NCBI RefSeq assembly: GCF_013450155.1
Contig: NZ_JACCKD010000006.1
Coordinates: forward strand, 248,001 to 312,000
DNA length: 64,000 nucleotides
From: Haloechinothrix aidingensis
Lineage (GTDB): Bacteria > Actinomycetota > Actinomycetes > Mycobacteriales > Pseudonocardiaceae
Direction: 5' to 3'
Both the position numbers and the translations under genes were made by a program. The notes below the pieces were generated by a model. That model did no database searches. It saw only the letters and a list, made by a program, of their open reading frames with translations, and was not told the DNA's origin. This document shows, piece by piece, positions 1 to 9,208 of the stretch (within the stretch, counting starts at the first letter, position 1; each line of letters starts with the position of its first letter).

Positions 1-441
1 CGCAGCGACGGGCTGGAACCGGCGCTGCGTCACTTCGCCGAGGAGCTGGCCGATCCGAACGCCGACGCGGTCGTGGCCGCGCTACTGCTACGCGTGCGCG
101 CCGGTGGGCGGGGACTGGTCGACGTGCTGCACGCCCAAGCCGAGGCGCTGGCCGCCGAGGCCGCCACGCGCCGCGAGGTCGAAGCCGAACGCGCCAAGCC
201 CCGCACCGATGCGCGGCTGGTCCTGACGATCACCGCCGCCATGGTGGCCGGATTGGTCATCGTCAGCGGCGACTTCCTCGCCCCTTACAGCAGCGCAGGT
301 GGACAGCTGATGTTGGCACTGATCGCGGCGGTCATGGGCACGGCCTGCTGGTGGATGTACCGGCTGTCCCGACCCCAGCGGCCCGGCCGCCTCCTGCTCG
401 GCAGCCGACACACCCCCGTGTCCGGAACGGGGGTGCGGTAA
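1..441 (+). CDS. Type II secretion F-domain protein (TadB-like), 5' end outside window
   Basis: The reading frame is open at base 1, so only the C-terminal ~146 residues are present. They show an amphipathic segment like the end of the T2SSF four-helix domain, then two hydrophobic helices (from about 'TITAAMVAGLVIVS' and 'LMLALIAAVMGTACW'), then a short basic tail. In Tad/Flp systems TadB is an inner-membrane platform protein working with TadC and the TadA ATPase to extrude pilin. The stop codon overlaps the next ATG (TAATG). The companion ATPase is not in the window and would be expected just to the left. Family assignment rests on topology and neighbours. Confidence 0.65.
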   Translation, partial: RSDGLEPALRHFAEELADPNADAVVAALLLRVRAGGRGLVDVLHAQAEALAAEAATRREVEAERAKPRTDARLVLTITAAMVAGLVIVSGDFLAPYSSAGGQLMLALIAAVMGTACWWMYRLSRPQRPGRLLLGSRHTPVSGTGVR

Positions 442-1349
442 TGCATCCACCGCTCGCGATGGCCCTACCCGGCCTCGCGTTGGGCCTCGCCCTCTCCTGC
501 GCCCTGGCCGCATCCTTGCCCCCGGCGCCGGTCCGGCTGGCCAACGCCCTGGACCGCCTAGGCGATCCCACCCGCACCCGAACGGAGGCTACCGCCCCGT
601 CGTGGGGCCTGCGCATGCTGGATGCCTGGGCGGCCCGCGCCGGTGGGAGCACGCACCGCTGGTGGGGCATCCCGGCCACCGATCTCGACCTCCTCGCCCT
701 GAGCCCCCGCCGGTACCTGGCGCGCCGCCTGACCTGGGCCGCCTGTGGCCTGGCACTCGCACTGGCGCTGGTCGGGATCGCGGCGGTGACCGGACTGGCA
801 CCGCCCACGGGCCTGGCGTTGTTCGCGGCCCCGGCCGGCGCCGTGGCCGGGCAGGCCGTGCCGGTGGCGGCGGTGGCCGGCGAGGCCGCACGCGGGCGGC
901 ACGAGTTCCGCCGCTGCCTGGCTGTGTATCTGGAGCTGGTCGCCCAAGAACGCGCCAGCGGCGCGGCGGTGGGCCCGGCTCTGGTCGAGGCCGCCTGCGT
1001 GGCCGACGCGTGGCCACTGGTTCGGCTGCGCACCAGCATGACCTACGCCGAGCACACCGGCCAGTCCCACTGGCAGGCTCTGGCCGACCTCGGCGAGCGT
1101 ATCGGCGTAGCCGAGCTCGGCGAACTCGCCGACATCGCCGCCAGCGCCGCCGACGGCGCGGCGATCCAGACCACTCTGACAGCCACCGCCGCACGACTGC
1201 GGCGCAGCGCCCTGGCCGCCGAGACCGCCGAAGCAGGCGCCCGCAGCCGACGTCTGGCCCTTCCGACCAGCCTGCTGCTGACCGGATTCGTGCTGCTGGT
1301 GCTCTATCCCGCGCTCGCCCGCATGCTGGATCTCTACCCTCACACATGA
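441..1349 (+). CDS. Type II secretion F-domain protein (TadC-like)
   Basis: 302 residues, starting at the ATG that overlaps the upstream stop. Two hydrophobic segments flank a central cytoplasmic part, followed by a T2SSF-like helical domain (about residues 150-265, with the stretch 'RGRHEFRRCLAVYLELVA') and a C-terminal membrane helix ('SLLLTGFVLLVLYPALARM'). That is the expected layout of TadC, the second platform protein of the Tad pilus machine. It is followed 34 bp later by a Flp-pilin-like gene and then three TadE/TadG-like genes, which supports a pilus or surface-appendage operon. An alternative is a generic GspF homologue of unknown system. Confidence 0.7.
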   Translation: MHPPLAMALPGLALGLALSCALAASLPPAPVRLANALDRLGDPTRTRTEATAPSWGLRMLDAWAARAGGSTHRWWGIPATDLDLLALSPRRYLARRLTWAACGLALALALVGIAAVTGLAPPTGLALFAAPAGAVAGQAVPVAAVAGEAARGRHEFRRCLAVYLELVAQERASGAAVGPALVEAACVADAWPLVRLRTSMTYAEHTGQSHWQALADLGERIGVAELGELADIAASAADGAAIQTTLTATAARLRRSALAAETAEAGARSRRLALPTSLLLTGFVLLVLYPALARMLDLYPHT

Positions 1350-1383
1350 CGGACCGAAAAGGACAGACAGAAGGGATGAGACC

Positions 1384-1632
1384 ATGAAACGATACGCAAT
1401 CCACCGCGACGCAAGCACACGCCTCCACGTCTCGGTCGCCCTACTGGCCCTGTGGTGGTCAGGGCTCAGCGCCGGATTGGAACGGCGCCTGCGACGCGCG
1501 CGAGCCAGCGGCCAGACCGGCTCGGAAACCGTCGAGAAAGCCGTGATCGTGGCCACCATGCTCGCCCTGGCCGTGGGGCTGGCCGCCGTGATCCGCGCCG
1601 CGGTGACCCGCTACAGCGATCAGATCCAATAG
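1384..1632 (+). CDS. Flp-pilin-like small membrane protein
   Basis: 82 residues: a basic N-terminus with a hydrophobic stretch (16-30), then a 'GSETVEKAVIVATMLALAVGLA' region in which an acidic residue lies just before a ~20-residue hydrophobic helix. This resembles the mature part of Flp-type prepilins and of the small TadE-like proteins of actinobacteria. A purine-rich ribosome site (AGAAGGGA) precedes the ATG. Position between TadC-like and TadE-like genes is the main argument that it is the pilin subunit. No clear prepilin peptidase site G|(x)4E can be assigned with certainty, so function is inferred. Confidence 0.55.
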   Translation: MKRYAIHRDASTRLHVSVALLALWWSGLSAGLERRLRRARASGQTGSETVEKAVIVATMLALAVGLAAVIRAAVTRYSDQIQ

Positions 1633-1661
1633 GACCCCGCAGCCGGAGGAGGCGGCCGGTC

Positions 1662-2087
1662 ATGCCAACCATCACACGATGTCGCGTCCGACAACTGCGA
1701 CGGGACGCCGGCTCGGACACTGTCAGCCTGGCGATTCTCATGCCGGTGGCGCTGCTGCTGATCCTGTCCGTCGTGCAGGCCGGGCTGGCCTGGCACACAC
1801 GCACCGTGCTCGCCGAGGCCGCTCAAAGCGGTGTCGCAGCCGGACGCGTGCACGCCAGCACCGCCAGCCAGACCCAGCACGCCGCGCTGTCGTTCATCCA
1901 CCGCGCCGGGACCGGACTGATCACACGACCGGCCGCCGACGCCGACATCGAGACCACGACCATCGAGGTCACCGTCACGGGCACCGCCCCGCGCGTGCTA
2001 CCGGTCCCCGGGCTGGACCTGCGCCTGACACAGGGCGCCCGCGCCCCGAGGGAACGGTTCACCACACCCCAACGGGACCGGTCATGA
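1662..2087 (+). CDS. TadE-like pseudopilin
   Basis: 141 residues, start chosen at the ATG preceded by GGAGGA. A basic N-terminus is followed by 'DAGSDTVSLAILMPVALLL', the TadE pattern in which a short polar stretch leads into a single hydrophobic helix with a Pro in the middle (about residues 18-42), then an extracytoplasmic domain. TadE-like minor pilins assemble with the Flp pilus. The stop overlaps the next gene by 4 bp (ATGA), so it is probably translationally coupled. Confidence 0.7.
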   Translation: MPTITRCRVRQLRRDAGSDTVSLAILMPVALLLILSVVQAGLAWHTRTVLAEAAQSGVAAGRVHASTASQTQHAALSFIHRAGTGLITRPAADADIETTTIEVTVTGTAPRVLPVPGLDLRLTQGARAPRERFTTPQRDRS

Positions 2088-2512
2088 TACCCCGCGGCAC
2101 CGACACCGGATCCGTCACCGTCGAGCTGGCGGTGCTCGTGCCGCTGCTGGTGGTGCTCACACTGCTGGTGATTGCGGCAGGCCGCATCCACAACGCCCAG
2201 CAAGCCGTCGAACACGCCGCGGCCATGGCCGCTCGGGACGCCTCCCTTGCCCGGCAAGCCAGCACGGCGACTCGCCAAGCCGAGACCACCAGCCACCACG
2301 TGCTCTCCCAGCGGGAACTGACCTGCGCCCCCGCAGAAGTCACCGTCGATGCCAGCGGATTCGCCAGCACCCCTGGCGAACTCGGCCTCGTCGAGGTCAC
2401 CGTGCGCTGCACCGTCACCCTAGCCGATCTCGGCGTACCCATGCTGCCAGGCACCACCACCCGCGCGGGCAGCGCAACCAGCCCCATCGACGGCTTCCGG
2501 GAGCGACCGTGA
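2084..2512 (+). CDS. TadE-like pseudopilin
   Basis: 142 residues. The motif 'DTGSVTVELAVLVPLLVVL' (about residues 6-24) is a textbook TadE/TadG signature: Glu near the start of the hydrophobic helix and Pro inside it. The remainder is a small exported domain with two cysteines that could form a disulfide. It overlaps the upstream stop by ATGA and the downstream GTG by GTGA, placing it inside one coupled cistron chain. Confidence 0.75.
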   Translation: MIPRGTDTGSVTVELAVLVPLLVVLTLLVIAAGRIHNAQQAVEHAAAMAARDASLARQASTATRQAETTSHHVLSQRELTCAPAEVTVDASGFASTPGELGLVEVTVRCTVTLADLGVPMLPGTTTRAGSATSPIDGFRERP

Positions 2513-2928
2513 CCCGCGCCCAGCCCAATGGCACCTTAGGCGACCGCGGTTCGGTGACCGTGCTGGCTGCCGTGCTGTTGCCCGCCCTGCTGCTGACCCT
2601 CGCGCTCGTCGTCGACGGGGCCGGCCACGCCCGGGCGATCAGCCAAGCCGACTCCACCGCCGCCGAGGCCGCCCGCGCCGCCCACACCGCACTCGACACT
2701 CGCGGCGCGACCATCACCGTCGATCCCGACGCCGCCATCGCCGCCGCTCGCACCTACCTCGCGCGCCGTGGCCACACCGGAACCGTGCGACTGACCAGCA
2801 GCGACACCGTCACGGTGACCGTGACCGTCACCACACCGGCGGTAATCGGGCTGCTCGGCACCACCTACACGGCCACCGGCACCGCCACCGCGCAGCTCAG
2901 CGTCGGCGCCAGCGACCCCGGAGACTAA
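2509..2928 (+). CDS. TadG/TadE-like exported protein (helicase/secretion-neighbourhood type)
   Basis: 139 residues from a GTG overlapping the previous stop. N-terminal 'GDRGSVTVLAAVLLPALLL' again has the Tad pattern, without the Glu seen in the neighbour, followed by an Ala/Thr-rich exported domain. In actinobacteria this third Tad-like gene is often annotated as a TadE-family or 'Rv3654c-like' protein. It likely contributes a minor pilin. Function is inferred from position and topology only. Confidence 0.65.
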   Translation: MTRAQPNGTLGDRGSVTVLAAVLLPALLLTLALVVDGAGHARAISQADSTAAEAARAAHTALDTRGATITVDPDAAIAAARTYLARRGHTGTVRLTSSDTVTVTVTVTTPAVIGLLGTTYTATGTATAQLSVGASDPGD

Positions 2929-2930
2929 CC

Positions 2931-5768
2931 ATGAGCCTCGAGACCTTCACCGCGCGACGCCTGATCCGGGCTGCTGCGGCCGTGGCTGCCCTGACCACGC
3001 TGGTGCTCGGCTACCCACTTGGCCTGTGGCACCTCCTCGGGGCCGATCCTCGCATGCTCATCCCCCACAGTTGGCCCGCGACCGAAGAGCTGCCCGCCTG
3101 GCTGTGGCACCAGGCCCTGTGGGGGTGGCGCACCGGGCGACTGCTCACGCACCTCCTCGTCGTCGCCGCCTGGGCCGCCTGGGGCGTGTTCCTGCTGCTC
3201 ACACTGACCGAATTCGTCACCCAACTACACCGCGGCACCAGCGCGGCTCGACGAGGGCACCGCGGGCCGCGCCGCTGGATCGCCGCCCTGGTCACCGCCA
3301 TCCTGCTGTCCGGTGTCAGCAACCCGGCCCTGGCCAGCACCCCGGCCACCGACGTGGTAGTCACCGCCCCGCAGCACCCCCCTCCGGACCACGCCAGTCC
3401 CACCGACCACACACACTCCGCAGACACCGCCCAGTCCGAGCCGGAAGCGCCCACCGACCGGTGCCGCCGCATCACCGTCGTCGCCGGCGACACCCTCTGG
3501 GGCCTGGCCGCCGACCACCTCGGCCACGGCGCACGCTACCCCGAGATCCTCGCGCTCAACCGCGACCGCCTCACCAGCGGTGCCGACCACCTCGAGATTG
3601 GCTGGCAACTCCTGCTACCCCCCGATGCCACCCAACTCGCCGACGACACCGATACACCATGCCCCGACCAACGCACCGTCACCGTCCAACCCGGCGAGAC
3701 GCTCTCGACCATCGCCGCCCGCGAACTCGGCGACCCAACGCAATGGACCGTACTGTTCGAGCTCAACCGCCGACAGCCGCAACCCGACGGACGCGCCCTG
3801 CTCCACGCCGACATCATCCTGCCCGGATGGACACTTCATATACCGACGGCTACCGAACGCGGTGACGACACCGAAGCGTCCGGCCCAATCGACGAACCTG
3901 CAAGCGGCACGGGAACCGACACCCTTCCAGAGGCCCCAATACCCAATCAACAGGCACCAGATAGGTCCGTGACACTAGACCCTGAGACGAGCACGACACC
4001 GGACGACAGCTCCGCAATCGTGCTGTGGAGCGGTGGCCTGGTCGCAGCGAGCCTCGCCACAGCGATCGTCGCAGCGATGTTGCGCAAGCGCCGACGCCGA
4101 GACCGTACCTACCTCCCCGGCAGTGGCGATCGCACACCGCCACCACCCCCGGCTCCGGCCGTGCACGCGCTCCGCCTCGCCTACGACCGAGCACAAGTCG
4201 AAGCCGAGCCCGAGGACGCACACTCGACACGACCGTCCGGCGGAGATCACCAACCTCACACCGAGCATGAGGAGTGCAACCGCCATCCAGAAGCTACCGC
4301 CAACACCCTTGAGATCGGCGTAAGCGACCACCATGTCCGCGTGCTCGACATCGCCGCCGTCCAGGGACTCGGCGTAACGGGCGCGGGCGCCCAAGCGACC
4401 GTCCGGGCACTGCTGGTGCACCTATTGGGTACCACACACGCCACCGCAGTGGTTCCTACAGATACCGCACAAGCACTTATCGGCACCGAGTTACCCGAAT
4501 CAGCGCGTCTGCACATCACCGACTCCCTTGAGTCGGCTATAGCCGAACTCGACGCGCGCTCACCTACGACGATTACTACGCCCCAGGACGGCGTGATCGA
4601 CACAGTCCTGGTGGCGACCGTGAACGGTTCACACCAGCAGCTTCAGTCATTGCTCCACGTCGGCAGAACGACCGGAATCTTCTACGGGTATTGGCCAGAC
4701 GGAGCCACCCTGCGCGTTAACTCCGACGGCATCGTGACCTCCGCAAGTCCAGCGATCGATGATCTTGTCGGTAGTCGCCTGTTCCACCTCGACGCCAGCG
4801 ACACCCGAGACCTGGTCGCCTTGCTCGCCGACTCACGGCGCGCGCAAGAATTGCCATCGAACAAGGCAGACGAAGCACTGAATGACACGCACGAACCCAC
4901 CAAGACGTCCGATACGGGCTCAGACACACACCGTTCCGCGGAGGACACATCGTCGACTCGGGCAGTTGAGGCATCACCGCAGCGCGACGGAAGTGCACGG
5001 CACCAGCAAGCACCATCAACACCATGGCGGCTGTCGATCTTCGGGCCGGTCACTCTCACCTGGCAGCCACCTCACGGTGACGAGTACGAACTCACGTCGG
5101 TGTTGGCGCCCAAACACAAGGCACTGCTAGTGTTCCTCGCCCTGCACCCCACGGGAACCACACGTGCAGCGCTTCGTGAAGCCCTATGGCCGAACGTCCG
5201 AGGACGTCGCCCGTACAACGCCTACTACGCCACGCTTTCACAGCTTCGGAAGGCCCTTACTGAGGCCGCTGATAGTGACGCCCCGGAACTCATCGAACAA
5301 CGTGACGAGCACGTTGGCCTGCACAGAACACGTGTCGACGTGGACTACTGGCGGCTCGAACAGGCCGAGCATGACCGGCGCAATGCGGCTACCGATGACC
5401 AGCGAATGGCCGCTTGGACACGAATAGCTGCCGCATACCGAGGCGACATCGCCGACGGGATGTCGGCCCTCTGGCTCGACGGGCCGCGGGAAGCCGCACG
5501 CCGCACCGCCGTTGACGCGCTGGCAGGAATGGCATCCTATTACCGCGACCGTGACCCGCAGCGGCAGCTTCAGGTTCTCGAACACGCCCGCACCATCAAC
5601 CCGGAAAATGAAAATATATATCGTGACATCATGCGGGTCCAGGCCAAACTCGGATTGCCCGACTCCATCAGTAGAACGGTTCAGTTGCTCACATCCAAGC
5701 TAGCAGAGATCGGCGAGCGTCCTGAGTCCGATACGCTCACCTTAGCGCGCGCCCTACAAAAACAATAA
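2931..5768 (+). CDS. Membrane protein with two LysM domains and a C-terminal BTAD domain
   Basis: 945 residues. Two N-terminal membrane segments (about 10-28 and 78-97) and a third near 125 precede two LysM repeats ('VVAGDTLWGLAADHLG' near 187 and 'VQPGETLSTIAARELG' near 252), which bind peptidoglycan. A further membrane helix follows (about 365-382, 'VLWSGGLVAASLATAIVAAM'), then a long low-complexity linker. The C-terminal ~250 residues ('LSIFGPVTLTW', 'LALHPTGTTRAALREALW', then TPR-like helices) form the winged-helix plus bacterial transcriptional activation domain of SARP-type regulators. The architecture implies an envelope sensor whose cytoplasmic part is regulator-like. It closes the Tad operon (2-bp gap) and could control pilus expression or act as a scaffold. 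Base composition drifts toward lower GC in the second half. Confidence 0.8.
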   Translation: MSLETFTARRLIRAAAAVAALTTLVLGYPLGLWHLLGADPRMLIPHSWPATEELPAWLWHQALWGWRTGRLLTHLLVVAAWAAWGVFLLLTLTEFVTQLHRGTSAARRGHRGPRRWIAALVTAILLSGVSNPALASTPATDVVVTAPQHPPPDHASPTDHTHSADTAQSEPEAPTDRCRRITVVAGDTLWGLAADHLGHGARYPEILALNRDRLTSGADHLEIGWQLLLPPDATQLADDTDTPCPDQRTVTVQPGETLSTIAARELGDPTQWTVLFELNRRQPQPDGRALLHADIILPGWTLHIPTATERGDDTEASGPIDEPASGTGTDTLPEAPIPNQQAPDRSVTLDPETSTTPDDSSAIVLWSGGLVAASLATAIVAAMLRKRRRRDRTYLPGSGDRTPPPPPAPAVHALRLAYDRAQVEAEPEDAHSTRPSGGDHQPHTEHEECNRHPEATANTLEIGVSDHHVRVLDIAAVQGLGVTGAGAQATVRALLVHLLGTTHATAVVPTDTAQALIGTELPESARLHITDSLESAIAELDARSPTTITTPQDGVIDTVLVATVNGSHQQLQSLLHVGRTTGIFYGYWPDGATLRVNSDGIVTSASPAIDDLVGSRLFHLDASDTRDLVALLADSRRAQELPSNKADEALNDTHEPTKTSDTGSDTHRSAEDTSSTRAVEASPQRDGSARHQQAPSTPWRLSIFGPVTLTWQPPHGDEYELTSVLAPKHKALLVFLALHPTGTTRAALREALWPNVRGRRPYNAYYATLSQLRKALTEAADSDAPELIEQRDEHVGLHRTRVDVDYWRLEQAEHDRRNAATDDQRMAAWTRIAAAYRGDIADGMSALWLDGPREAARRTAVDALAGMASYYRDRDPQRQLQVLEHARTINPENENIYRDIMRVQAKLGLPDSISRTVQLLTSKLAEIGERPESDTLTLARALQKQ

Positions 5769-6149
5769 AGCAGACGTTGACATGATAGTATTTGGCACTG
5801 ATCCGGCACTCGGGCATGACCGCATGGAAATTGCCAAAATATAACGTGGCCCAAGATGTGATTGCACACCTATCCGATGACTACCGTTACTGATGCAAAC
5901 TCTGCGTCACACTATAACGCACGGCGCATCGAAGTCTGTGAACACCACACGCACTGACTGCAACCGAGACTCGTAGCTAGCAGGACCTCCCGCTGTGGAA
6001 GACCCTGCGAACCTGTAGGATCTCATCGGCCATTACATGTCGACCTTGTATGACCTGGGGTTTCTTGGTTGTCTTACCGTGACATCATCAAGATCAGTCT
6101 CAAATCCGTGGCATTTCCTCGGTGGTTGGTCTCGGCCACGCGAGACGAG
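5769..6149. other. Non-coding stretch after the Tad operon
   Basis: No credible gene is seen. Base composition is lower in GC than the flanks. TTTGGCA (around 5790) and TGCCAAA (around 5832) form a weak inverted pair that might act as a terminator. The right part grades into the transposase relic. Confidence 0.4.
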
Positions 6150-6672
6150 CGCGGATGTTGCTACGGGGCTGCTGCCGGGCTTACCGGACAAGAAATGTTG
6201 GACGATCTCCGACCACGACGGTGACGACATTCCTGGACGGGGACGCAGTACTTGCTGCGTAGACGGGGTGGGATGCCGATGCGGTCGGTGACGAGCTGCG
6301 GAACTCCCGAACATCTCGGCGATACCGGCGCCGTACTGGTTGTCGACGAAACCGGCAACCTCAAGAAAGGAATTCACACCGTGCGTGCGCCAAGCTAATA
6401 CACCGGCACCGCAGGGCGCATCGAGAAGGTCGAGGTTGCGGTCTACCTCACCTACGTCACCGACGCCGGACCCACGTTCATTGACCGGGCATTATATCTG
6501 CCGAAGTCCTGGACCAGCGATCCCGACCCGGTGCGCGGACACCAGAGTTCGCGCCGGCACCGCGTTCGCAACGAAGTCGGCACTGGCGAGGACCGTGATC
6601 GGACGTGCTCTCGACGCTGGCGTCGGGACCGGGTGGGTCGCCGGCCACGAGGTCTACGGCGCAGACCCTTAG
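6150..6672 (+). pseudogene. Decayed IS701-family transposase
   Basis: Fragments of an IS701-type DDE transposase can be followed through several frames: 'GLLPGLPDKKCWTISDHDGD', then 'GWDADAVGDELR', then 'HLGDTGAVLVVDETGNLKKG', 'YTGTAGRIEKVEVAVYLTYV', 'IDRALYLPKSWTSDP', and finally 'ALDAGVGTGWVAGHEVYG'. These correspond in order to the family's usual sequence. An in-frame TAA at 6396-6398, an in-frame TAG near 6260 and at least three frameshifts (near 6235, 6300 and 6540) show it is dead. The C-terminal third and both ends of the element are missing. It marks the left edge of a cargo island. Confidence 0.8.
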
Positions 6673-6675
6673 CGC

Positions 6676-6681
6676 TATAAT
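6676..6681 (+). promoter_or_regulatory. -10 element of a leaderless promoter
   Basis: A perfect TATAAT ends 6 nt before the GTG at 6688, the spacing seen for leaderless actinobacterial transcripts in which the start codon is also the first transcribed base. No purine-rich ribosome site lies before this GTG. No convincing -35 box is visible. Confidence 0.6.
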
Positions 6682-6687
6682 CCGAAC

Positions 6688-8727
6688 GTGGTCGGTGGAG
6701 GCGCAGCAGTCAACTCAGGAATGGACTTTCAAGCGCGGGTTGGCGCTTTGGCGCTTGTCAGCATGCTCGCCGACGTGGTTGACCTGGGCTCATTCGGGCT
6801 CGGCGGAGTGGGCGAGGTCCCGCGTGAGGTTCGTTTCGAGACGGCCAACGCCGTCGATGACATAACCCTGGAGCTCCATCGAGGACGCGTCATGATCCAA
6901 GCGAAGAACTCGATCACGCTATCGAGTCGGGTCGACTCTGAGATCGCGAAATTCGTACGCCAGGTTGTCGCAGCGCACCGCGATTACTGTGAGGGCGATA
7001 GGTACGTCCTTGCCGTTTCACCGGCGGCATCGACTAGGATCCGTCAGGAACTCAAAAAGCTGTGCCACGCATACCGGCTGATTCCGACCGGAGCTGGCGC
7101 CAACCCACTCACCAAGAGTGAACGCGAGACAATGGACGTCCTTAGGGATCACGTGTTCCGGGAATACGAGATCGCCGGTGGCGTCCGTTGTGATGCCCGG
7201 ACCCTCGAGGAGATCCTCCGAGCCGTGTACGTCGAGACAATCGATGTCTCCGAGGAAGCCATGGGGGAGCGAATGGCGCTCACCGCCCTCTCCACAGTTA
7301 CACGGGACGACCCCTTGCCGTTGTGGCACAGCCTTGTCGCCACGTGTCTATCCTTGTCCCGCGACCGCGTGTCGATCGATCAATCCGGACTCACAGCTCG
7401 ATTCGACGCGCTACTCACTGCCAAGAGCGCAACAGGCGCCGCCTCGCCTATCCTGGACAAAGCCGAGCCTCTGCTCGTCCTTCAAGGCGGCGCATCGATG
7501 GGACGGGAGGTGGTGCTGGCTGAAGACGCGGAGGGGCGTGTCTGCCTAGCCGAGTTTCGCCGCTTCGACGAGACTGGCGCTCGGCGTCTCCACTTTATTG
7601 ACGGCTTCGTACATCTGGCAGAAGGTGTTCGGTGGCGCGTGCTGCGCCGCACCGCGACCTACAGCGGCATGGTTCGCGAGCTCGAAGATGGGCTCTCCAC
7701 TCAGATCAGCGACAAGGCCGCCACTGTGTTCGAGACCAACCTTGGTGATCTCGACAACACGCCCTTCGCGCAAGCGCACGCAGCCGCCTTCGACACTGCC
7801 CTCGAGACCGCTGCCCGTCCTATGGTCTGCTTGGTCTGCGGTCGAGTCATCTCCCAGAACAGGGCCTACTCGATAGAAGTCGATGAGGCTAACCATCCGT
7901 ACCAGGTCGGGATCGTCCACCGCGGTTGTCTACATCCCACACACCGCGTTGTCGGAGTGCTCGGCGCGGACAGTTTCCCTATCTCTACCTCTCTGATCGA
8001 CTTCGACATCAGCACTTGGCTCCGTCAACTGCGGGCCGGGCAGGCGGCCTGGAGTTCACAGCACCCCGCTGGTGCTGGCGCTCCTCTGCGCGTTGCCTGG
8101 AACCCGGCGAACAGCGCACCCACGACCGGTGGATGGGCGGTCGAGTACGACCTCGCCGATGGTTCCACCAGATACGTACTCGTTCGAGGACATGTTCACA
8201 GAGGCAGCCGTCAACAGGCCAGACAGACAGCTACACAGTTGAATAAGTCTCTCCAGAAGGCGTCTGCCAAGGGAGATCCGCTGGTTTATGGATTGCGCGG
8301 CTACGGCCAGCGGTCGGTCGTCATATCGGCCGAAGATCCGAATCCACCCGAAGTCCTGACACATCGAGCAGTCCAAGTCACTGAAGCAACCGTCTCTGCC
8401 TACAGCGTGGCCGAGAACTATTATGCCCCGCTGTTCTACTTGAACGACCCCGAGACGGGGGAACTCTTCACGATTCTGCAGATGCCGATCCTGCTCACCA
8501 ACCCATTGCGCTTCGACGAGATGACAGCCAACTGGAAGACCGCAGGAGTCGGCATGCCTGCCTCGGTATCGGCCACCGTCATAGCCACAGATGAACAGTT
8601 CGACCTGTTCATGACTCGTGCCAGTACCGGCGGCGCGGCAGCGTGTGTCGATCCAGTGCTGGCCTCTGATGGACAACTCGTCGCCGGTTTCCTAGTAACC
8701 AATCTGAACGATCTCGTTCGGGCATAG
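6688..8727 (+). CDS. Large protein with N-terminal DUF4297/Cap4-like nuclease domain; candidate defence effector
   Basis: 679 residues. The N-terminus has the PD-(D/E)XK-type layout of DUF4297/Cap4-like nucleases: 'GMDFQARVGAL' helix, then E51, 'DDI' (D57-D58) and 'QAK' (Q71-K73). A long helical middle part follows. Around 381-415 there is a possible zinc cluster (CLVCG, then HRGC and a further H after four residues). The C-terminal ~250 residues match no domain I recognise and may be a sensor. No helicase, methylase or CD-NTase lies beside it, so it would act alone. A TATAAT just upstream suggests leaderless expression from GTG 6688; ATG 6721 is the alternative start. It sits between two transposon relics, typical of acquired defence cargo. 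The nuclease assignment is from motif pattern only. Confidence 0.6.
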   Translation: MVGGGAAVNSGMDFQARVGALALVSMLADVVDLGSFGLGGVGEVPREVRFETANAVDDITLELHRGRVMIQAKNSITLSSRVDSEIAKFVRQVVAAHRDYCEGDRYVLAVSPAASTRIRQELKKLCHAYRLIPTGAGANPLTKSERETMDVLRDHVFREYEIAGGVRCDARTLEEILRAVYVETIDVSEEAMGERMALTALSTVTRDDPLPLWHSLVATCLSLSRDRVSIDQSGLTARFDALLTAKSATGAASPILDKAEPLLVLQGGASMGREVVLAEDAEGRVCLAEFRRFDETGARRLHFIDGFVHLAEGVRWRVLRRTATYSGMVRELEDGLSTQISDKAATVFETNLGDLDNTPFAQAHAAAFDTALETAARPMVCLVCGRVISQNRAYSIEVDEANHPYQVGIVHRGCLHPTHRVVGVLGADSFPISTSLIDFDISTWLRQLRAGQAAWSSQHPAGAGAPLRVAWNPANSAPTTGGWAVEYDLADGSTRYVLVRGHVHRGSRQQARQTATQLNKSLQKASAKGDPLVYGLRGYGQRSVVISAEDPNPPEVLTHRAVQVTEATVSAYSVAENYYAPLFYLNDPETGELFTILQMPILLTNPLRFDEMTANWKTAGVGMPASVSATVIATDEQFDLFMTRASTGGAAACVDPVLASDGQLVAGFLVTNLNDLVRA

Positions 8728-8775
8728 GTCGGCATGGAGCGTTCTCGGGCTCTGACCAGGGCTGGCAGACATCAA

Positions 8776-9072
8776 TCAGCTCCACCGGCGGTGGTGCTGA
8801 GCCACGATATGGCGCACCGACACATCGAAGTCGGCGAACAGCAGGCGGGCCAGTTCCAACCGGGACTCGTAGATGACATGGCCCCGATCAGTGGCCGACC
8901 AATAGGTACCCGAGTAGTGCTTTTGGCCCTTGTACCAGCGGAAAGTCCGCCACGGCGACGCCAAACCCAACGACTCAACGTCAGCCCTACTCCACGGACG
9001 AACATCCTCAGTTCCCTCGGTTGAGCACCGGAAACACACAACGGTAGAATTGGGTTCCGTCGCATTTGGCAT
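8776..9072 (-). pseudogene. Truncated TnsA-like transposase endonuclease
   Basis: About 98 residues from an ATG with a GGAGG ribosome site. 'WRTFRWYKGQKHYSGTYWS' and 'VIYESRLELARLLFADFD' are the conserved N-terminal part of the actinobacterial TnsA-like heteromeric transposase subunit, a restriction-like endonuclease that cuts the 5' ends of a Tn7-like transposon. Similarity ends abruptly after 'IVAQ' near 8818, and more than half of the protein, including later catalytic residues, is missing. No TnsB or TnsC gene is present. It is a relic bordering the nuclease gene. Confidence 0.6.
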
Positions 9073-9208
9073 GACTTTCCTCCAGCATTGCCTCAACCAG
9101 ATCGCTGAAGGCCACTAACTACACCCTCGATCCCGAGGGGAGCGTGTTCGAACCCGGCGAGTCGACGACACCACCCGAACGGCCTAAGAATCCGACCAGA
9201 CGCTCAGT

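Noticed and set aside
8734-9024. 96-residue plus-strand frame
   Set aside because: Shadow of the TnsA-like pseudogene; the minus strand has the recognisable motifs and ribosome site.
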